This document shows, piece after piece, positions 40,422 to 48,628 of a stretch of 64,000 nucleotides of DNA; positions within the stretch are counted from its first letter, which is position 1; each line of letters begins with the position of its first letter. Position numbers and translations under genes: made by a program. Source of the stretch: Candidatus Sacchlamyda saccharinae (GTDB lineage: Bacteria > Chlamydiota > Chlamydiia > Chlamydiales > Rhabdochlamydiaceae); contig JAUHQI010000004.1 in NCBI GenBank assembly GCA_030408505.1, positions 248,001 through 312,000 of the forward strand, given 5' to 3'. A model generated the notes under the pieces. That model ran no database searches. It worked only from the letters and a program-made list of their open reading frames with translations, and had not been told where the DNA came from.

Positions 40422-41519
40422 TTTGGGAGGTTTGCCCTCGCGGACCGTTTGAATAGAGATGCGCCAGTCAAATGCAGTGAAGTGATCCTCACCTTTAGTG
40501 GCGTGTTGCGCAGGGCGGTTGCCACGCAGCAAATGCCCAAAATATATACCATCTTCTACAGAGAATGAGATTTTGATTGAAAGATCCTTGGAGCGGATCT
40601 CTAGTTCTTGCCCCTCTTGGAATATGGTCGCTTTCTCCCCATCAACAAAAATTTCATGATCGGGGTGGTAGTTGAGATAAAAATCGATGCTCTCCTCCCC
40701 TTTTTTTGCCAAGGTTAGCGTATGATCACCCCAAGCAATAAAAAGAGGGTCGTGATCGATAAATGGCTCTGGTTTCTCTTCCATAACCACATCTCTTGGC
40801 CGAATGAGCGCACCTTTGAGATGCACAGGCAAGAGAGCCTCTACCCTTTTTGGCATCTTTTTCTGCCACTGCGACATAAATAGATCGAAGAGATTGACTT
40901 CCGGGTACAGCCCGTCCTGATGCCGCTGTTTAACTGGCCCCACATAAAGAGAGATACCAGGATGCCACAGACTCGCTGCTTTTTGGATCGCCTCTTCAAC
41001 AGCAGCTCCCCTTTTTTCAGCAATCTGTAATGAGACAAGCCCCTCACCCCAATCAAAGACTGTTTGAGGGAAGGTGCCTACTTGGCCTTCGATGGCTTTG
41101 AGACGAAAGGCCGCCCACGGAGGCAAATCCATTTCCTTGGCTTTTGCCACAATTCGCTCCATACAGGCCGGAAGAATGCTTTTCAAATCGCCAATCACGT
41201 GGGAAAAATCATGCACAATCCAAAAGAATACGGGGAAAAGTTTTAGCCCCAAGTAGGGGTCGGTCTGCTCTGGATAGTCGTGCAAATAGACCGGGAAATT
41301 TCCCTCTTTCTCAAAGGGAAGGAACTTTTCGATAAGAGCTTTGGCTTCTAAGACATTATCCGATAGCCTTGAGCGGAAAAGAGAAAGGGCAAAAAGAGCA
41401 TTCTCAAACACCGGAATCGTATCGTGGGTTTTGCGATCCTCACTCTGATAGCAAAAGTGGATAAGGCCCGTCTGCTTCTTTTGCAGTGCTCGACCGGTTT
41501 TGAGAGCTAGATTAGGCAT
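40353..41519 (-). CDS. Conserved hypothetical protein, possibly heparinase-like fold
   Basis: 388 residues from the ATG at 41519. No signal peptide. The first 240 residues are helical, with aromatic and Asp/His-rich loops (FFWIVHDFSHVIGDL, FRLKAIEGQVGTFP); residues 250-385 look beta-rich. A helical barrel followed by a beta sandwich recalls polysaccharide lyase or heparinase proteins, but I see no diagnostic catalytic motif and do not assign a function. The start overlaps the HAD phosphatase stop by 8 bases, and the 3' end runs 69 bases into the antisense peptidase gene. Confidence 0.6.
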   Translation of the reverse strand: MPNLALKTGRALQKKQTGLIHFCYQSEDRKTHDTIPVFENALFALSLFRSRLSDNVLEAKALIEKFLPFEKEGNFPVYLHDYPEQTDPYLGLKLFPVFFWIVHDFSHVIGDLKSILPACMERIVAKAKEMDLPPWAAFRLKAIEGQVGTFPQTVFDWGEGLVSLQIAEKRGAAVEEAIQKAASLWHPGISLYVGPVKQRHQDGLYPEVNLFDLFMSQWQKKMPKRVEALLPVHLKGALIRPRDVVMEEKPEPFIDHDPLFIAWGDHTLTLAKKGEESIDFYLNYHPDHEIFVDGEKATIFQEGQELEIRSKDLSIKISFSVEDGIYFGHLLRGNRPAQHATKGEDHFTAFDWRISIQTVREGKPPKLLVRVNQLSLQKEQEVEVLAHP

Positions 41520-42348
41520 TTGCACGAGAGATCGCCTCCTCGACACCAGCTAATATCCCCAGCTCACCAGCCGGCTTTGCATGAATGTCTGCTACAGCCA
41601 ATAGATCCTCTGGCGCCGTTTGAATTGCAATAGAAATATCTGCCTCTTTGAGCATTTTAAAATCATTGCGATCGTCACCTGCTGCAATCAAAATGGGGCA
41701 ATGAAAATGCTCACGTAAATAGGCAGCAGCAGATCCCTTATTGGCTTCTGGGTGCGTGACAAGAACTAAATAAAGCGAGGTATCAATCGGATCGCGGATC
41801 ATCGATACCTCGACCTTAGGATTTGCCTCTAATATATCATGCACTCTACGCATAGCCTTTTCATCTCCAAAACATTTAATCAGTGGGAACTTAGCCTCGG
41901 GCTCAAACTCAAAATCGGAAGGTTGCCAGCTAGCTGCGCCCAGACTCTCTAACTTTTTGAGGTAGGGCTTCATTTTTTCAGAAAAGCGCTCCGGGCGGAA
42001 GTAGCAAAAATCCCCTTGATCCACCCCGGCATAGATAATAAAATCTTCAGCTGCATCTCCATATGCCTCTTGGATAATTGGCAAAATCTCTGGGCCAAAA
42101 TAATTGCGCTTCAAAGATTCTTTGCCTGGCATCGTCAAAATATCAGCCCCGTTCTGAACTGATAAGACATAAGAGAAATTTAAGTTTTGGATAATTCTAT
42201 CTGCAAACGAGAAGATCCTTCCCGTCAAAAGAGCAACATGCCACCCTCTGCTAGGGAGTTCCTCTAGAAACTTCACAACCTTCGGATCGATCCAATCGAG
42301 CCTATGGGTGAGTGTCCCATCAATATCAAATGCAATAACACCTTTCAT
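41512..42348 (-). CDS. HAD-superfamily (IIB/Cof-type) phosphatase
   Basis: 278 residues. Motif I is FDIDGTLTHR with nucleophile D8 and D10; motif II is ALLTGR; motif IV is IAAGDDRNDFKML. The cap between them is of the Cof/sucrose-phosphatase kind. Such enzymes hydrolyse sugar phosphates or nucleotides; the substrate cannot be read from sequence. It is the first gene of a two-gene unit with the hypothetical at 41519, overlapping by 8 bases. Confidence 0.88.
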   Translation of the reverse strand: MKGVIAFDIDGTLTHRLDWIDPKVVKFLEELPSRGWHVALLTGRIFSFADRIIQNLNFSYVLSVQNGADILTMPGKESLKRNYFGPEILPIIQEAYGDAAEDFIIYAGVDQGDFCYFRPERFSEKMKPYLKKLESLGAASWQPSDFEFEPEAKFPLIKCFGDEKAMRRVHDILEANPKVEVSMIRDPIDTSLYLVLVTHPEANKGSAAAYLREHFHCPILIAAGDDRNDFKMLKEADISIAIQTAPEDLLAVADIHAKPAGELGILAGVEEAISRANA

Positions 42349-42419
42349 AGGACACTAGTATAGGGTATTCTTGCAAAAAAAGTCAGCCCAAAGCATTCTG
42401 AAGAAAAAGGATTCAACAA

Positions 42420-42824
42420 ATGTCAAAATTACTCTTTAGAATTTTTTCTATTCTCTTTTTCTCTCTTTCCACCCTTGCCGTGGCACAAGATGAGCCCCCA
42501 AAACAAGAACAGACATCCGAAGAGGATTTTTTTGACCTAGGAGACGCTCCCGTATCCTATAAAGGAGCCTTTACGAAAATGATGCTCACCCTGTTGGCGC
42601 TCATCATCCTCATCGTGATCTCAGTCTGGATGCTCCGCCGCATCTCTCATGGCCGGATGAAGCAGATGAACTATGGCCGGGCAATCAAGGTAATTGAAAG
42701 GCGCCCGTTGAGTGCCAAATCAGTTCTCTACCTCGTAGAGATCTCTGGAAAGAAAGTGGTGATCGCCGAATCTCAAGTTGAGGTCCGAGGGATCACCACA
42801 GCTGATCACCTCACAGATGAGTGA
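42420..42824 (+). CDS. FliO-like membrane protein
   Basis: 134 residues: a signal peptide (MSKLLFRIFSILFFSLSTLAVA), an acidic periplasmic stretch, a membrane helix at about 54-73 and a cytoplasmic tail with RAIKVIERRPLSAKSVLYLVE and ISGKKVVIAESQVEVRGI. The tail closely follows the FliO domain, which assists flagellar export-gate assembly. Chlamydiae keep a few flagellar-type export proteins without a flagellum, so a role with the type III secretion apparatus is possible (inference). AAGGA precedes the ATG. Confidence 0.72.
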   Translation: MSKLLFRIFSILFFSLSTLAVAQDEPPKQEQTSEEDFFDLGDAPVSYKGAFTKMMLTLLALIILIVISVWMLRRISHGRMKQMNYGRAIKVIERRPLSAKSVLYLVEISGKKVVIAESQVEVRGITTADHLTDE

Positions 42825-42827
42825 GAA

Positions 42828-43475
42828 CTACTCGTCTTTACCTGCTCCATCTCCAGCTATTGGGGTTGGATCGCCAACTTGATTAAATAAATGGGCTAAA
42901 GGAAGGGTGCCTTCCGTAAGAGCTTCTAAAGTCCCCCAGGGACTCAATCGAGCTACACAGTCGTTTGTCATTGCTCCTTCTCGCTTTGGATTGACAAACT
43001 TTTCCGCTTCCGCCATGTATACTTTGGCTCCAAATGGATGAAAAGCAGCATAGGCAAAAAGAGCCGTGCGGAGTGTCCCATACCCGAATGCGCCAATTCC
43101 AAAAAATTGTTCATCAAGGTAAAGAGCTCCAAGACCTGTTGCAAAAAGTACAGCTGCTTGTATTCCGGAGTTTTTCAGCTCTTCAACATTTCTATTCCTC
43201 TGGTACACACTTACGCTCTCTCTTAGCTGCCTAACCCCCATTATAGCCAAAGATTCAGGAAGAAAAGCGATCTGGGCCCAATTCTTAACACATGTAGTAC
43301 AAGAAGGATCGTGAACATAAAGAGGTCCCTTTCCCCCTTTTTCTTGAACATGCTTCCCATCTACTATTTCCCAATCTCGGCCAAGAGCATTTGCCTCGAA
43401 TCTCCAATGGTTAAAACCATTTCTGTTTAAAAAATCACGACATTGTGCAAGAAGCTGTTGTGCTTGTAGTGCCAT
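42828..43475 (-). CDS. Hypothetical membrane-associated protein, 215 aa
   Basis: I recognise no family. A soluble N-terminus (1-60) with HDPSCTTCVKNW, hydrophobic segments at about 105-120 and 128-145 (SGIQAAVLFATGLGALYLD, YGTLRTALFAYAAFHPFG), and a C-terminus with RLSPWGTLEALTEGTLPL. GGAGG lies just upstream of the ATG at 43475. It is the last of three minus-strand genes of similar size and style that may be distant relatives. A palindromic MITE-like element separates it from its neighbour. Confidence 0.55.
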   Translation of the reverse strand: MALQAQQLLAQCRDFLNRNGFNHWRFEANALGRDWEIVDGKHVQEKGGKGPLYVHDPSCTTCVKNWAQIAFLPESLAIMGVRQLRESVSVYQRNRNVEELKNSGIQAAVLFATGLGALYLDEQFFGIGAFGYGTLRTALFAYAAFHPFGAKVYMAEAEKFVNPKREGAMTNDCVARLSPWGTLEALTEGTLPLAHLFNQVGDPTPIAGDGAGKDE

Positions 43476-43485
43476 AGAAACCTCC

Positions 43486-43654
43486 TTAAGGAGACACTGA
43501 TTAAAGCCGGATTTTCAGATTCAGATGTGCTTTGGAGAAAAAATTGCCATTGAAATAACGAGGTGACTATTGATAGTCAGCGAGTTATGAAATGGGAATT
43601 TTGGCCCAAAGGACGCTGAAGATGAATGTGCGGAATTAATCAGTGTCTCCTTAA
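43486..43654. mobile_element. MITE-like palindromic element, copy 1 (169 bp)
   Basis: Perfect 19-bp terminal inverted repeats: TTAAGGAGACACTGATTAA at 43486-43504 and its exact complement at 43636-43654. The centre is a near-palindrome (TGACTATTGATAGTCA at 43564-43579) flanked by ATAAC and GTTAT arms, so the whole can fold into a long hairpin. A related 165-bp copy lies at 51741-51905 with the same centre. There is no coding capacity, as expected for a non-autonomous element. It abuts a Shine-Dalgarno region, so it may affect expression of the 215-residue protein. Confidence 0.8.
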
Positions 43655-43659
43655 TGTAA

Positions 43660-43680
43660 TGGGGAGCTTAACGCTCCCCA
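43660..43680 (-). terminator. Hairpin after the 238-aa gene
   Basis: TGGGGAGC (43660-43667) pairs with GCTCCCCA (43673-43680) around a 5-base loop, 5 bases past the stop codon of the gene at 43686. The T-run is poor, so this may act as an RNA 3' end rather than a strong intrinsic terminator. Confidence 0.45.
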
Positions 43681-43685
43681 ATTGA

Positions 43686-44402
43686 TTACTCTGCTTTTTT
43701 CTTTTCAACGAATTCGAACTTATCGTCCGAACTAACCTTATCTGTTGTAGTCCCCATGCAGTGCATACCCAAGAAGCGTGCAAGAGAATACCTTCCATCA
43801 AGGACAGAAAAAACTTTTCCCATTCGACCACTGTATCCTTCTAGTTGAGAGTCATTGAGAGGAGCGGGAAGTACTCTACCTTCTAGCCTTGAGATTTGGT
43901 ATTTCATCTCTCTTGGATTATAAAGAGAATAAGCTCCATAGAGACCAGCTACTCCCATTGCAGCATACTTCAGATACGTACAGTTGTAGTAGCCAAGAGC
44001 AGCAGGAAGCCCAATGACAACTGCATCTTTTCCGATTTGCTTCCATCTGCTAACTACTGGCTCCATCCCATCGCGGAGAGAAGTTTCTTTTTTCCAAATT
44101 TTTCTGGAAGCAGAACCCAAATCAACTACCATCAAAAGGCTGTTTCCTGCAGCTGTAAATACTTTATGAGCAGGAGTAAGGCCCAAATACAATGCATCTT
44201 GCACTAAAGCAGTCACGGCACGCGTCTGCGGAAACAAACTTCCAGTTGCCATGCGCTGATCTACTTCAAAAACTCGTGTCTCAAGCCCTTCTGGACCTTC
44301 TGTAAAAAAAAGGCCACTTTCATTTCTCTGATACACCTCAGCATCTTTCCAAGCTTGATTACTTCCTGTCCAATGTCCTAGTACTGCTTTTCCCAATTCC
44401 AT
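43686..44402 (-). CDS. Hypothetical membrane-associated protein, 238 aa
   Basis: Unrecognised. Hydrophobic stretches lie at about 75-100 (ALVQDALYLGLTPAHKVF) and 145-165 (VVIGLPAALGYYNC), and the C-terminus is charged (EFVEKKKAE). Motifs such as RLEGRVLPAPLND and GKVFSVLDGRYSLARFLGM loosely match RIEGDWHEGLS and GKVFLLGYCMYQRGN in the next gene upstream, suggesting an old duplication. An inclusion-membrane or envelope role is possible but not shown. GAAGG precedes the ATG. Confidence 0.55.
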   Translation of the reverse strand: MELGKAVLGHWTGSNQAWKDAEVYQRNESGLFFTEGPEGLETRVFEVDQRMATGSLFPQTRAVTALVQDALYLGLTPAHKVFTAAGNSLLMVVDLGSASRKIWKKETSLRDGMEPVVSRWKQIGKDAVVIGLPAALGYYNCTYLKYAAMGVAGLYGAYSLYNPREMKYQISRLEGRVLPAPLNDSQLEGYSGRMGKVFSVLDGRYSLARFLGMHCMGTTTDKVSSDDKFEFVEKKKAE

Positions 44403-44417
44403 AGTTCACCTTCCTGT

Positions 44418-45203
44418 TTAGGGTGTTTTCGCACGAAACCAAGTCCACCCTTTGGGCTGCTCTGGTTTACTTTCTTGTATATATTGTTCAAAGCGGGGCT
44501 TGCCCGCGATTCTATCGTTAATATTTCCCCTTTGATACATGCAGTATCCAAGGAGAAAAACTTTTCCAGCTTGTATTTCCCAAATCAACTCAGAAAATGG
44601 GAGATTATCTATCTCTTTTGGAGTTTTTCCGTATCTGATATCTCGATTGCATGAGAGCCCCTCATGCCAATCTCCTTCAATTCGACCGAGCCATTTCCTT
44701 CCTTCGAAGGGACAGGGAATAGCAACCAGACCTGCTAGCATGATCCCAAACCCGTAAAGGGGGCTACGGACAATGCGCCAGAGGTCTTTTATCACTTCAA
44801 GTGGTAAATCAAAACCCACACGCATCGTGAGATCTGCAAGGGCCTGAACAGGGCCTTTAATAAAGGCATTGCGGACAAATTGCGGGAGGATGCGCCAGAA
44901 TATAGAGGATACGTTTAAGGCAATACGAACGAGCGCGACGGTCATCATGCCCACCGTATAAATAGGGGCTGCACAGAGTATTATAAGGGCTTTTGCTGAG
45001 ATCACTTTGGCTGTATCGAGCCCTTTTTTGGAATCTTGTATGCCATAGAGATCGCCAGTGGAATTTTCTTTGTGGTATTGAAAACGGACGGGTTTGCCAA
45101 AAGATGTGACGACTTTCCCAAACTCATTGTGTTTGATTACATCTACACAAGACCAATCTGCAGCTAGACTGATTTCTGCTCCAGATGTTGCTGCGAGCGC
45201 CAT
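44418..45203 (-). CDS. Hypothetical membrane-associated protein, 261 aa
   Basis: Unrecognised, and probably a distant paralogue of the gene at 43686, which starts 15 bases downstream. It has a long hydrophobic double segment at about 70-108 (ALIILCAAPIYTVGMMTVAL, then VRIALNVSS) and another at 152-168 (GFGIMLAGLVAIPCPFEG). The double segment resembles the bilobed domain of chlamydial Inc proteins. GAGG lies upstream of the ATG at 45203. The three genes 45203-42828 may form one operon interrupted by the MITE. Confidence 0.55.
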   Translation of the reverse strand: MALAATSGAEISLAADWSCVDVIKHNEFGKVVTSFGKPVRFQYHKENSTGDLYGIQDSKKGLDTAKVISAKALIILCAAPIYTVGMMTVALVRIALNVSSIFWRILPQFVRNAFIKGPVQALADLTMRVGFDLPLEVIKDLWRIVRSPLYGFGIMLAGLVAIPCPFEGRKWLGRIEGDWHEGLSCNRDIRYGKTPKEIDNLPFSELIWEIQAGKVFLLGYCMYQRGNINDRIAGKPRFEQYIQESKPEQPKGWTWFRAKTP

Positions 45204-45246
45204 TTTCGAACCTCCTCAAAATTGAGGGAAGATTCTATACAAACAC

Positions 45247-45363
45247 TTAAAATAAATCTACACGCTTCTTCAGCAACTGCTGAAGAAGTACGATTTTTTT
45301 TAAACTCGAGCGATCTTTGATCAGTTTTTTGAGTTTGCTTTCTTTTTTTGGTTTCTTGCTCAT
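45247..45363 (-). CDS. Lysine-rich micro-ORF coupled to floA, 38 aa
   Basis: The ATG at 45363 overlaps the floA stop as ATGA, and the frame runs 38 codons to TAA at 45247. The peptide, starting [20 protein letters not shown], is about one third lysine and likely a single amphipathic helix. Coupling by ATGA, as between nfeD and floA just upstream, supports translation. Against it, the codons 45265-45288 form a near-perfect hairpin that could be the floA terminator. Confidence 0.4.
   Translation of the reverse strand: MSKKPKKESKLKKLIKDRSSLKKIVLLQQLLKKRVDLF
45265..45288 (-). terminator. Strong hairpin at the end of the nfeD-floA operon
   Basis: CTTCTTCAGC (45265-45274) and GCTGAAGAAG (45279-45288) form a 10-bp perfect stem with a 4-base loop. 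A run of eight or nine T follows on the + strand (45294 onward); on the minus strand, in floA direction, the downstream tract is only moderately T-rich. It lies inside the micro-ORF. Confidence 0.5.
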
Positions 45364-46337
45364 TCTACTTCCGCTAAGCTTTTGCGCATTTCTGTATCAG
45401 CTTCTACGTTTTTGAGTTTGTAGTAATCGCCGATACCAAGATTGCCAGAGCGGAAGGCTTCTGCCATCGCCTGTGGGATCTCTGCTTCTGCTTCAACGAG
45501 TTTTGCGCGGTTTTCTTGCTCGTGGGCAACGGCCATTGCACGTCGCTCTTCGGCTTTGGCTTGAGCAATCTTTTTGTCTGACTCGGCTTGGTCTGTTCTC
45601 AAGCGGGCTCCGATGTTTTCATCGACGTTGATATCGGCAATATCAATCGAGAGGATTTCGAAGGCTGTTTGGGCATCAAGCCCTTTTTCGAGAACAAGTT
45701 TTGATATTCCTTGTGGAGATTCTAGAACGTCGAGGTGTGTATCAGAAGAACCGATCGAGTTGATAATCCCCTCTCCTACTCGAGCAATGATAGTATCTTC
45801 TGTTGCGCCCCCAACAAGCTGCTGGAGGTTAGTGCGGACTGTTACGCGCGCGCGGCATGCAAGCTGAATCCCGTCTTTAGCAACAGCTGAGATATATTTC
45901 TCGTTTCCAGGGCAGTCGATCACTTTCGGATTGACCGACGTACGAACGGCTTCTAGGATATCTCGCCCTGCAAGATCGATCGCTGTGGCTTGGCGCCAAG
46001 TGAGGGGGATATTGGCCTTGTCGGCTGCAATCATAGCTCCGACGACTTTTTGCACATGGCCACCGGCCAAATAGTGGGTCTCCAAGTCGGCTGTCGTCAC
46101 CTGCTTGAGTCCGGCTTTAGTTAGGTTGATCATCGCTCCCACAACAATCCTAGGGGGAATCTTCCGCATGCTCATTCCTATAATGCTAAAGAGGGAAACG
46201 GGCGCTCCAGAGACAAAAGCTTGGAACCAGAGGCTTATATACCTACCACAAACCATTGTAATGAAGAAGATAATGATCCCTATAATAAGACTTGTGTTCC
46301 AATCGAACCCAGTTTGAGCGGCTAATAAAATATTCAT
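45360..46337 (-). CDS. floA: Flotillin-like protein FloA
   Basis: 325 residues. Two closely spaced hydrophobic segments near the N-terminus (residues 15-55) anchor it in the inner membrane, followed by an SPFH/PHB domain (VKVIGAMIA-like core with [20 protein letters not shown]) and a coiled coil rich in Ala/Glu ([20 protein letters not shown]). FloA organises membrane microdomains. The partner gene nfeD is immediately upstream, overlapping by ATGA, the usual pairing. A micro-ORF is coupled to its stop. Confidence 0.92.
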   Translation of the reverse strand: MNILLAAQTGFDWNTSLIIGIIIFFITMVCGRYISLWFQAFVSGAPVSLFSIIGMSMRKIPPRIVVGAMINLTKAGLKQVTTADLETHYLAGGHVQKVVGAMIAADKANIPLTWRQATAIDLAGRDILEAVRTSVNPKVIDCPGNEKYISAVAKDGIQLACRARVTVRTNLQQLVGGATEDTIIARVGEGIINSIGSSDTHLDVLESPQGISKLVLEKGLDAQTAFEILSIDIADINVDENIGARLRTDQAESDKKIAQAKAEERRAMAVAHEQENRAKLVEAEAEIPQAMAEAFRSGNLGIGDYYKLKNVEADTEMRKSLAEVE

Positions 46338-46798
46338 TTTTTCTCCTTTACTAGTAGGTAAGCCCCTTGGCCCCCAATAATTTGTATTTTGGTTCCTTTT
46401 TGCAGGTAGTCTCCATCAGACTTCGCTTGGTGGCGAACTCCCTCAACAAGGATATGTCCTGAGGGTTTGAGGTCAGTGATTACCTCTGCAATTGTATCAA
46501 TTAATCTCTCATCAAAAACCGAGGCAACATACCCTTCCTGGCTTTCTTCAAGTAAAAATTTATTATTTTTTCGTGATTGGATGAAGTAAATCGCCATTTT
46601 GCAAGTGAGTGCAGTGAAAACGAAGGTAAGCAAAAAGTAGGTGATTTTCCAGCCGAGAGCAATGGGAAGCGAAGCAAAATAGGTAGCTCCACCCACGACC
46701 GATAACCCTCCCAATAAGGCAATGATCCCTCCAGGCATGAAGAATTCGAAATAGATTAGTAAGAAACCGATAATTGAAAGACTTGCTGCAATCCACAT
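46334..46798 (-). CDS. NfeD-like membrane protein
   Basis: 154 residues: hydrophobic helices at about 2-20, 25-45 and 50-72, then a soluble OB-fold domain ([32 protein letters not shown]). This is the short NfeD form without the protease domain, which partners flotillin-like FloA; the next gene is floA with a 4-base overlap. The OB domain usually ends with a GTxVxVxxxxGxxLxV pattern, seen here as [16 protein letters not shown]. It is divergent from tamA. Confidence 0.87.
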   Translation of the reverse strand: MWIAASLSIIGFLLIYFEFFMPGGIIALLGGLSVVGGATYFASLPIALGWKITYFLLTFVFTALTCKMAIYFIQSRKNNKFLLEESQEGYVASVFDERLIDTIAEVITDLKPSGHILVEGVRHQAKSDGDYLQKGTKIQIIGGQGAYLLVKEKK

Positions 46799-46858
46799 GG
46801 CTAAAAAATTAACAGAAATCCCAGTTAATGTACATTGCTTTTTACTGGGGAACGAGGC

Positions 46859-48628
46859 ATGATACCATTGATGGTATCAAAGTCTGCAATAGTTTTTTTA
46901 GTGCCTGGAGCGCTATGCGCAGCTGGTATCTCCTATTCGGTCGATTTTGAGGGGCTGGATGATCCTAAAGTACTTAAAGCACTTCGCTCTAACTCTCAGC
47001 TCGTTGCTCTTAAAAAAAAGCAACCGCCTTCCATCAATGCTCTACGGTTCAGAGCCGAATCAGATGTGGCTGATCTTATTCGTGTTTTGCGAGCTCACGG
47101 CTATCTCGAGGCTGAGGTAGAAATGCACCTTGAAGTAGAGCGGCGTGACTTCAAAGTGCTTGTTTCGATCCGCCCAGGTCCCTTGTATCTGATCGAAAAA
47201 TTCAAAATTACGTGCAAAAATCCTCAAGGGAGCCCTTGTCCTCAAATCACAACTGAAGATGTGGGCATCGCTCTGAAAGACCCAGCAGATACAAAACAAA
47301 TTTTGGATAGTGAACTCTGCGCTTTGCAAATCCTTTCTGAAAGAGGCTACCCTCTCGCTGCAGTGGAAAATCGAGAGATCGTTGCAGATGGCAAAACCAA
47401 TAGAGTCAAAGTCCTCATCACCATCGATACGGGCCCCCATGCCTTTTTTGGTCCCACGACCATTGAGGGAAATACCTCAGTTCAAACTTGCTTAATTGGC
47501 CAGCAAATCGAGTGGTGTGAAAATGAAACTTACAACAGTTGCCTTGTTGAGGGGACACAGAAATCTTTGGTGGATACAGGACTTTTTAGCTCGGTCTACA
47601 TCACCCACTCTAAAACGCTTGATGAGGATGCGCTCCTTCCCATGAAAATCGAGGTGTGCGAGACCAAGCACAAATCGGTGAGTATTGGAGCGAGCTATCA
47701 GACAACGTTTGGACCCGGAGCCACTTTTGGCTGGGAAAATCGCAATGTGGGCGGTTTAGGAAGGAGGATCCTTCTGCAAGCCGACATCGCCCAGAGGAGC
47801 CATTCAGGGATAGCCTCTTATCTGATCCCTAACTTCTTCCGAGTAGGCCAAAATTATATTATACAAGCCCAAGCTTGGCACGAATCCATCAAGCCATACC
47901 GGATGCAATCCTATAGCTTTTTGAATCGCTTCGATCGCCAAGTGGACCCTTATTTCTTCTTCTCAGTGGGCCCCAAGTTTGAATACATGATGGTTTCAAG
48001 TAGCGTAGACAATGGGAACTTCCTCTTAGCTGAAATCCCAGTGTTTTTAAGATGGACTAATGTGGAGGATTTTCTTAACCCCACTTCAGGTGGCCGCCTT
48101 GAATATCGAGGGAGCCCTGCCATCAATATCAAAGAGGCCTCCGACTTTTATTACTCGCAAGTTCTTACACTCTGTAGCTATATCCCTTTTTGGGGAGACG
48201 AGCTTTTGATTTTAGCTCAGAAACTGACAGTTGGAACGATATTTAGCAATGGCATTGGAGCGGTTCCCGTCCCAAAAAGATTCTTTGGAGGCTCAGAAGA
48301 TAATTTACGTGGATATAAGTATTTCACAGTCTCCCCTCTTACTGATGATGATAAACCCATTGGGGGGCGCTCAGCCATCTATTACAGCTTGGAGCCTAGG
48401 TTCCGCCTAACGGACTCTTTTGGGATTGTCCCCTTTTTTGATATAGGAAATGTATACTTAGATTCATGGCCCAATTTTAAGGGGAAGTGGCGCAAATCAA
48501 CGGGAATTGGACTGCGGTACTATTCCTTTTTAGGGCCATTACGACTTGATGTCGCCTTTCCTCTGAATAGGCGTGAAGGAATTGATCCCCACTGGTGGGT
48601 TTTTGTAAGTTTAGGGCAAACATTTTGA
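46859..48628 (+). CDS. tamA: Omp85-family outer-membrane assembly protein, TamA-like
   Basis: About 589 residues: a signal peptide (VSKSAIVFLVPGALCAAG), POTRA-like repeats over roughly residues 25-280 (RPGPLYLIEKFKI, then TGPHAFFGPTTIEGNTSV), and a C-terminal beta-barrel with the FFGGSEDNLRGYKYF signature of Omp85 L6 and a terminal aromatic strand (WWVFVSLGQTF). TamB lies directly downstream, as in TAM operons. The first ATG is 46859; the ATG at 46871 has a better signal-peptide start and is equally likely. Confidence 0.87.
   Translation: MIPLMVSKSAIVFLVPGALCAAGISYSVDFEGLDDPKVLKALRSNSQLVALKKKQPPSINALRFRAESDVADLIRVLRAHGYLEAEVEMHLEVERRDFKVLVSIRPGPLYLIEKFKITCKNPQGSPCPQITTEDVGIALKDPADTKQILDSELCALQILSERGYPLAAVENREIVADGKTNRVKVLITIDTGPHAFFGPTTIEGNTSVQTCLIGQQIEWCENETYNSCLVEGTQKSLVDTGLFSSVYITHSKTLDEDALLPMKIEVCETKHKSVSIGASYQTTFGPGATFGWENRNVGGLGRRILLQADIAQRSHSGIASYLIPNFFRVGQNYIIQAQAWHESIKPYRMQSYSFLNRFDRQVDPYFFFSVGPKFEYMMVSSSVDNGNFLLAEIPVFLRWTNVEDFLNPTSGGRLEYRGSPAINIKEASDFYYSQVLTLCSYIPFWGDELLILAQKLTVGTIFSNGIGAVPVPKRFFGGSEDNLRGYKYFTVSPLTDDDKPIGGRSAIYYSLEPRFRLTDSFGIVPFFDIGNVYLDSWPNFKGKWRKSTGIGLRYYSFLGPLRLDVAFPLNRREGIDPHWWVFVSLGQTF
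46861..46878. promoter_or_regulatory. Palindrome at the tamA start codon
   Basis: GATACCAT and ATGGTATC form a perfect 8-bp inverted repeat separated by two bases, spanning the two candidate start codons of tamA (46859 and 46871). It could be an operator or an mRNA hairpin controlling initiation, but no binding protein is implied by sequence. Confidence 0.35.

Noticed and set aside
43640-43831. A 63-codon frame inside the 238-residue gene and the MITE
   Set aside because: It is out of frame with a better-supported gene and runs into the MITE end, with no ribosome-binding site.
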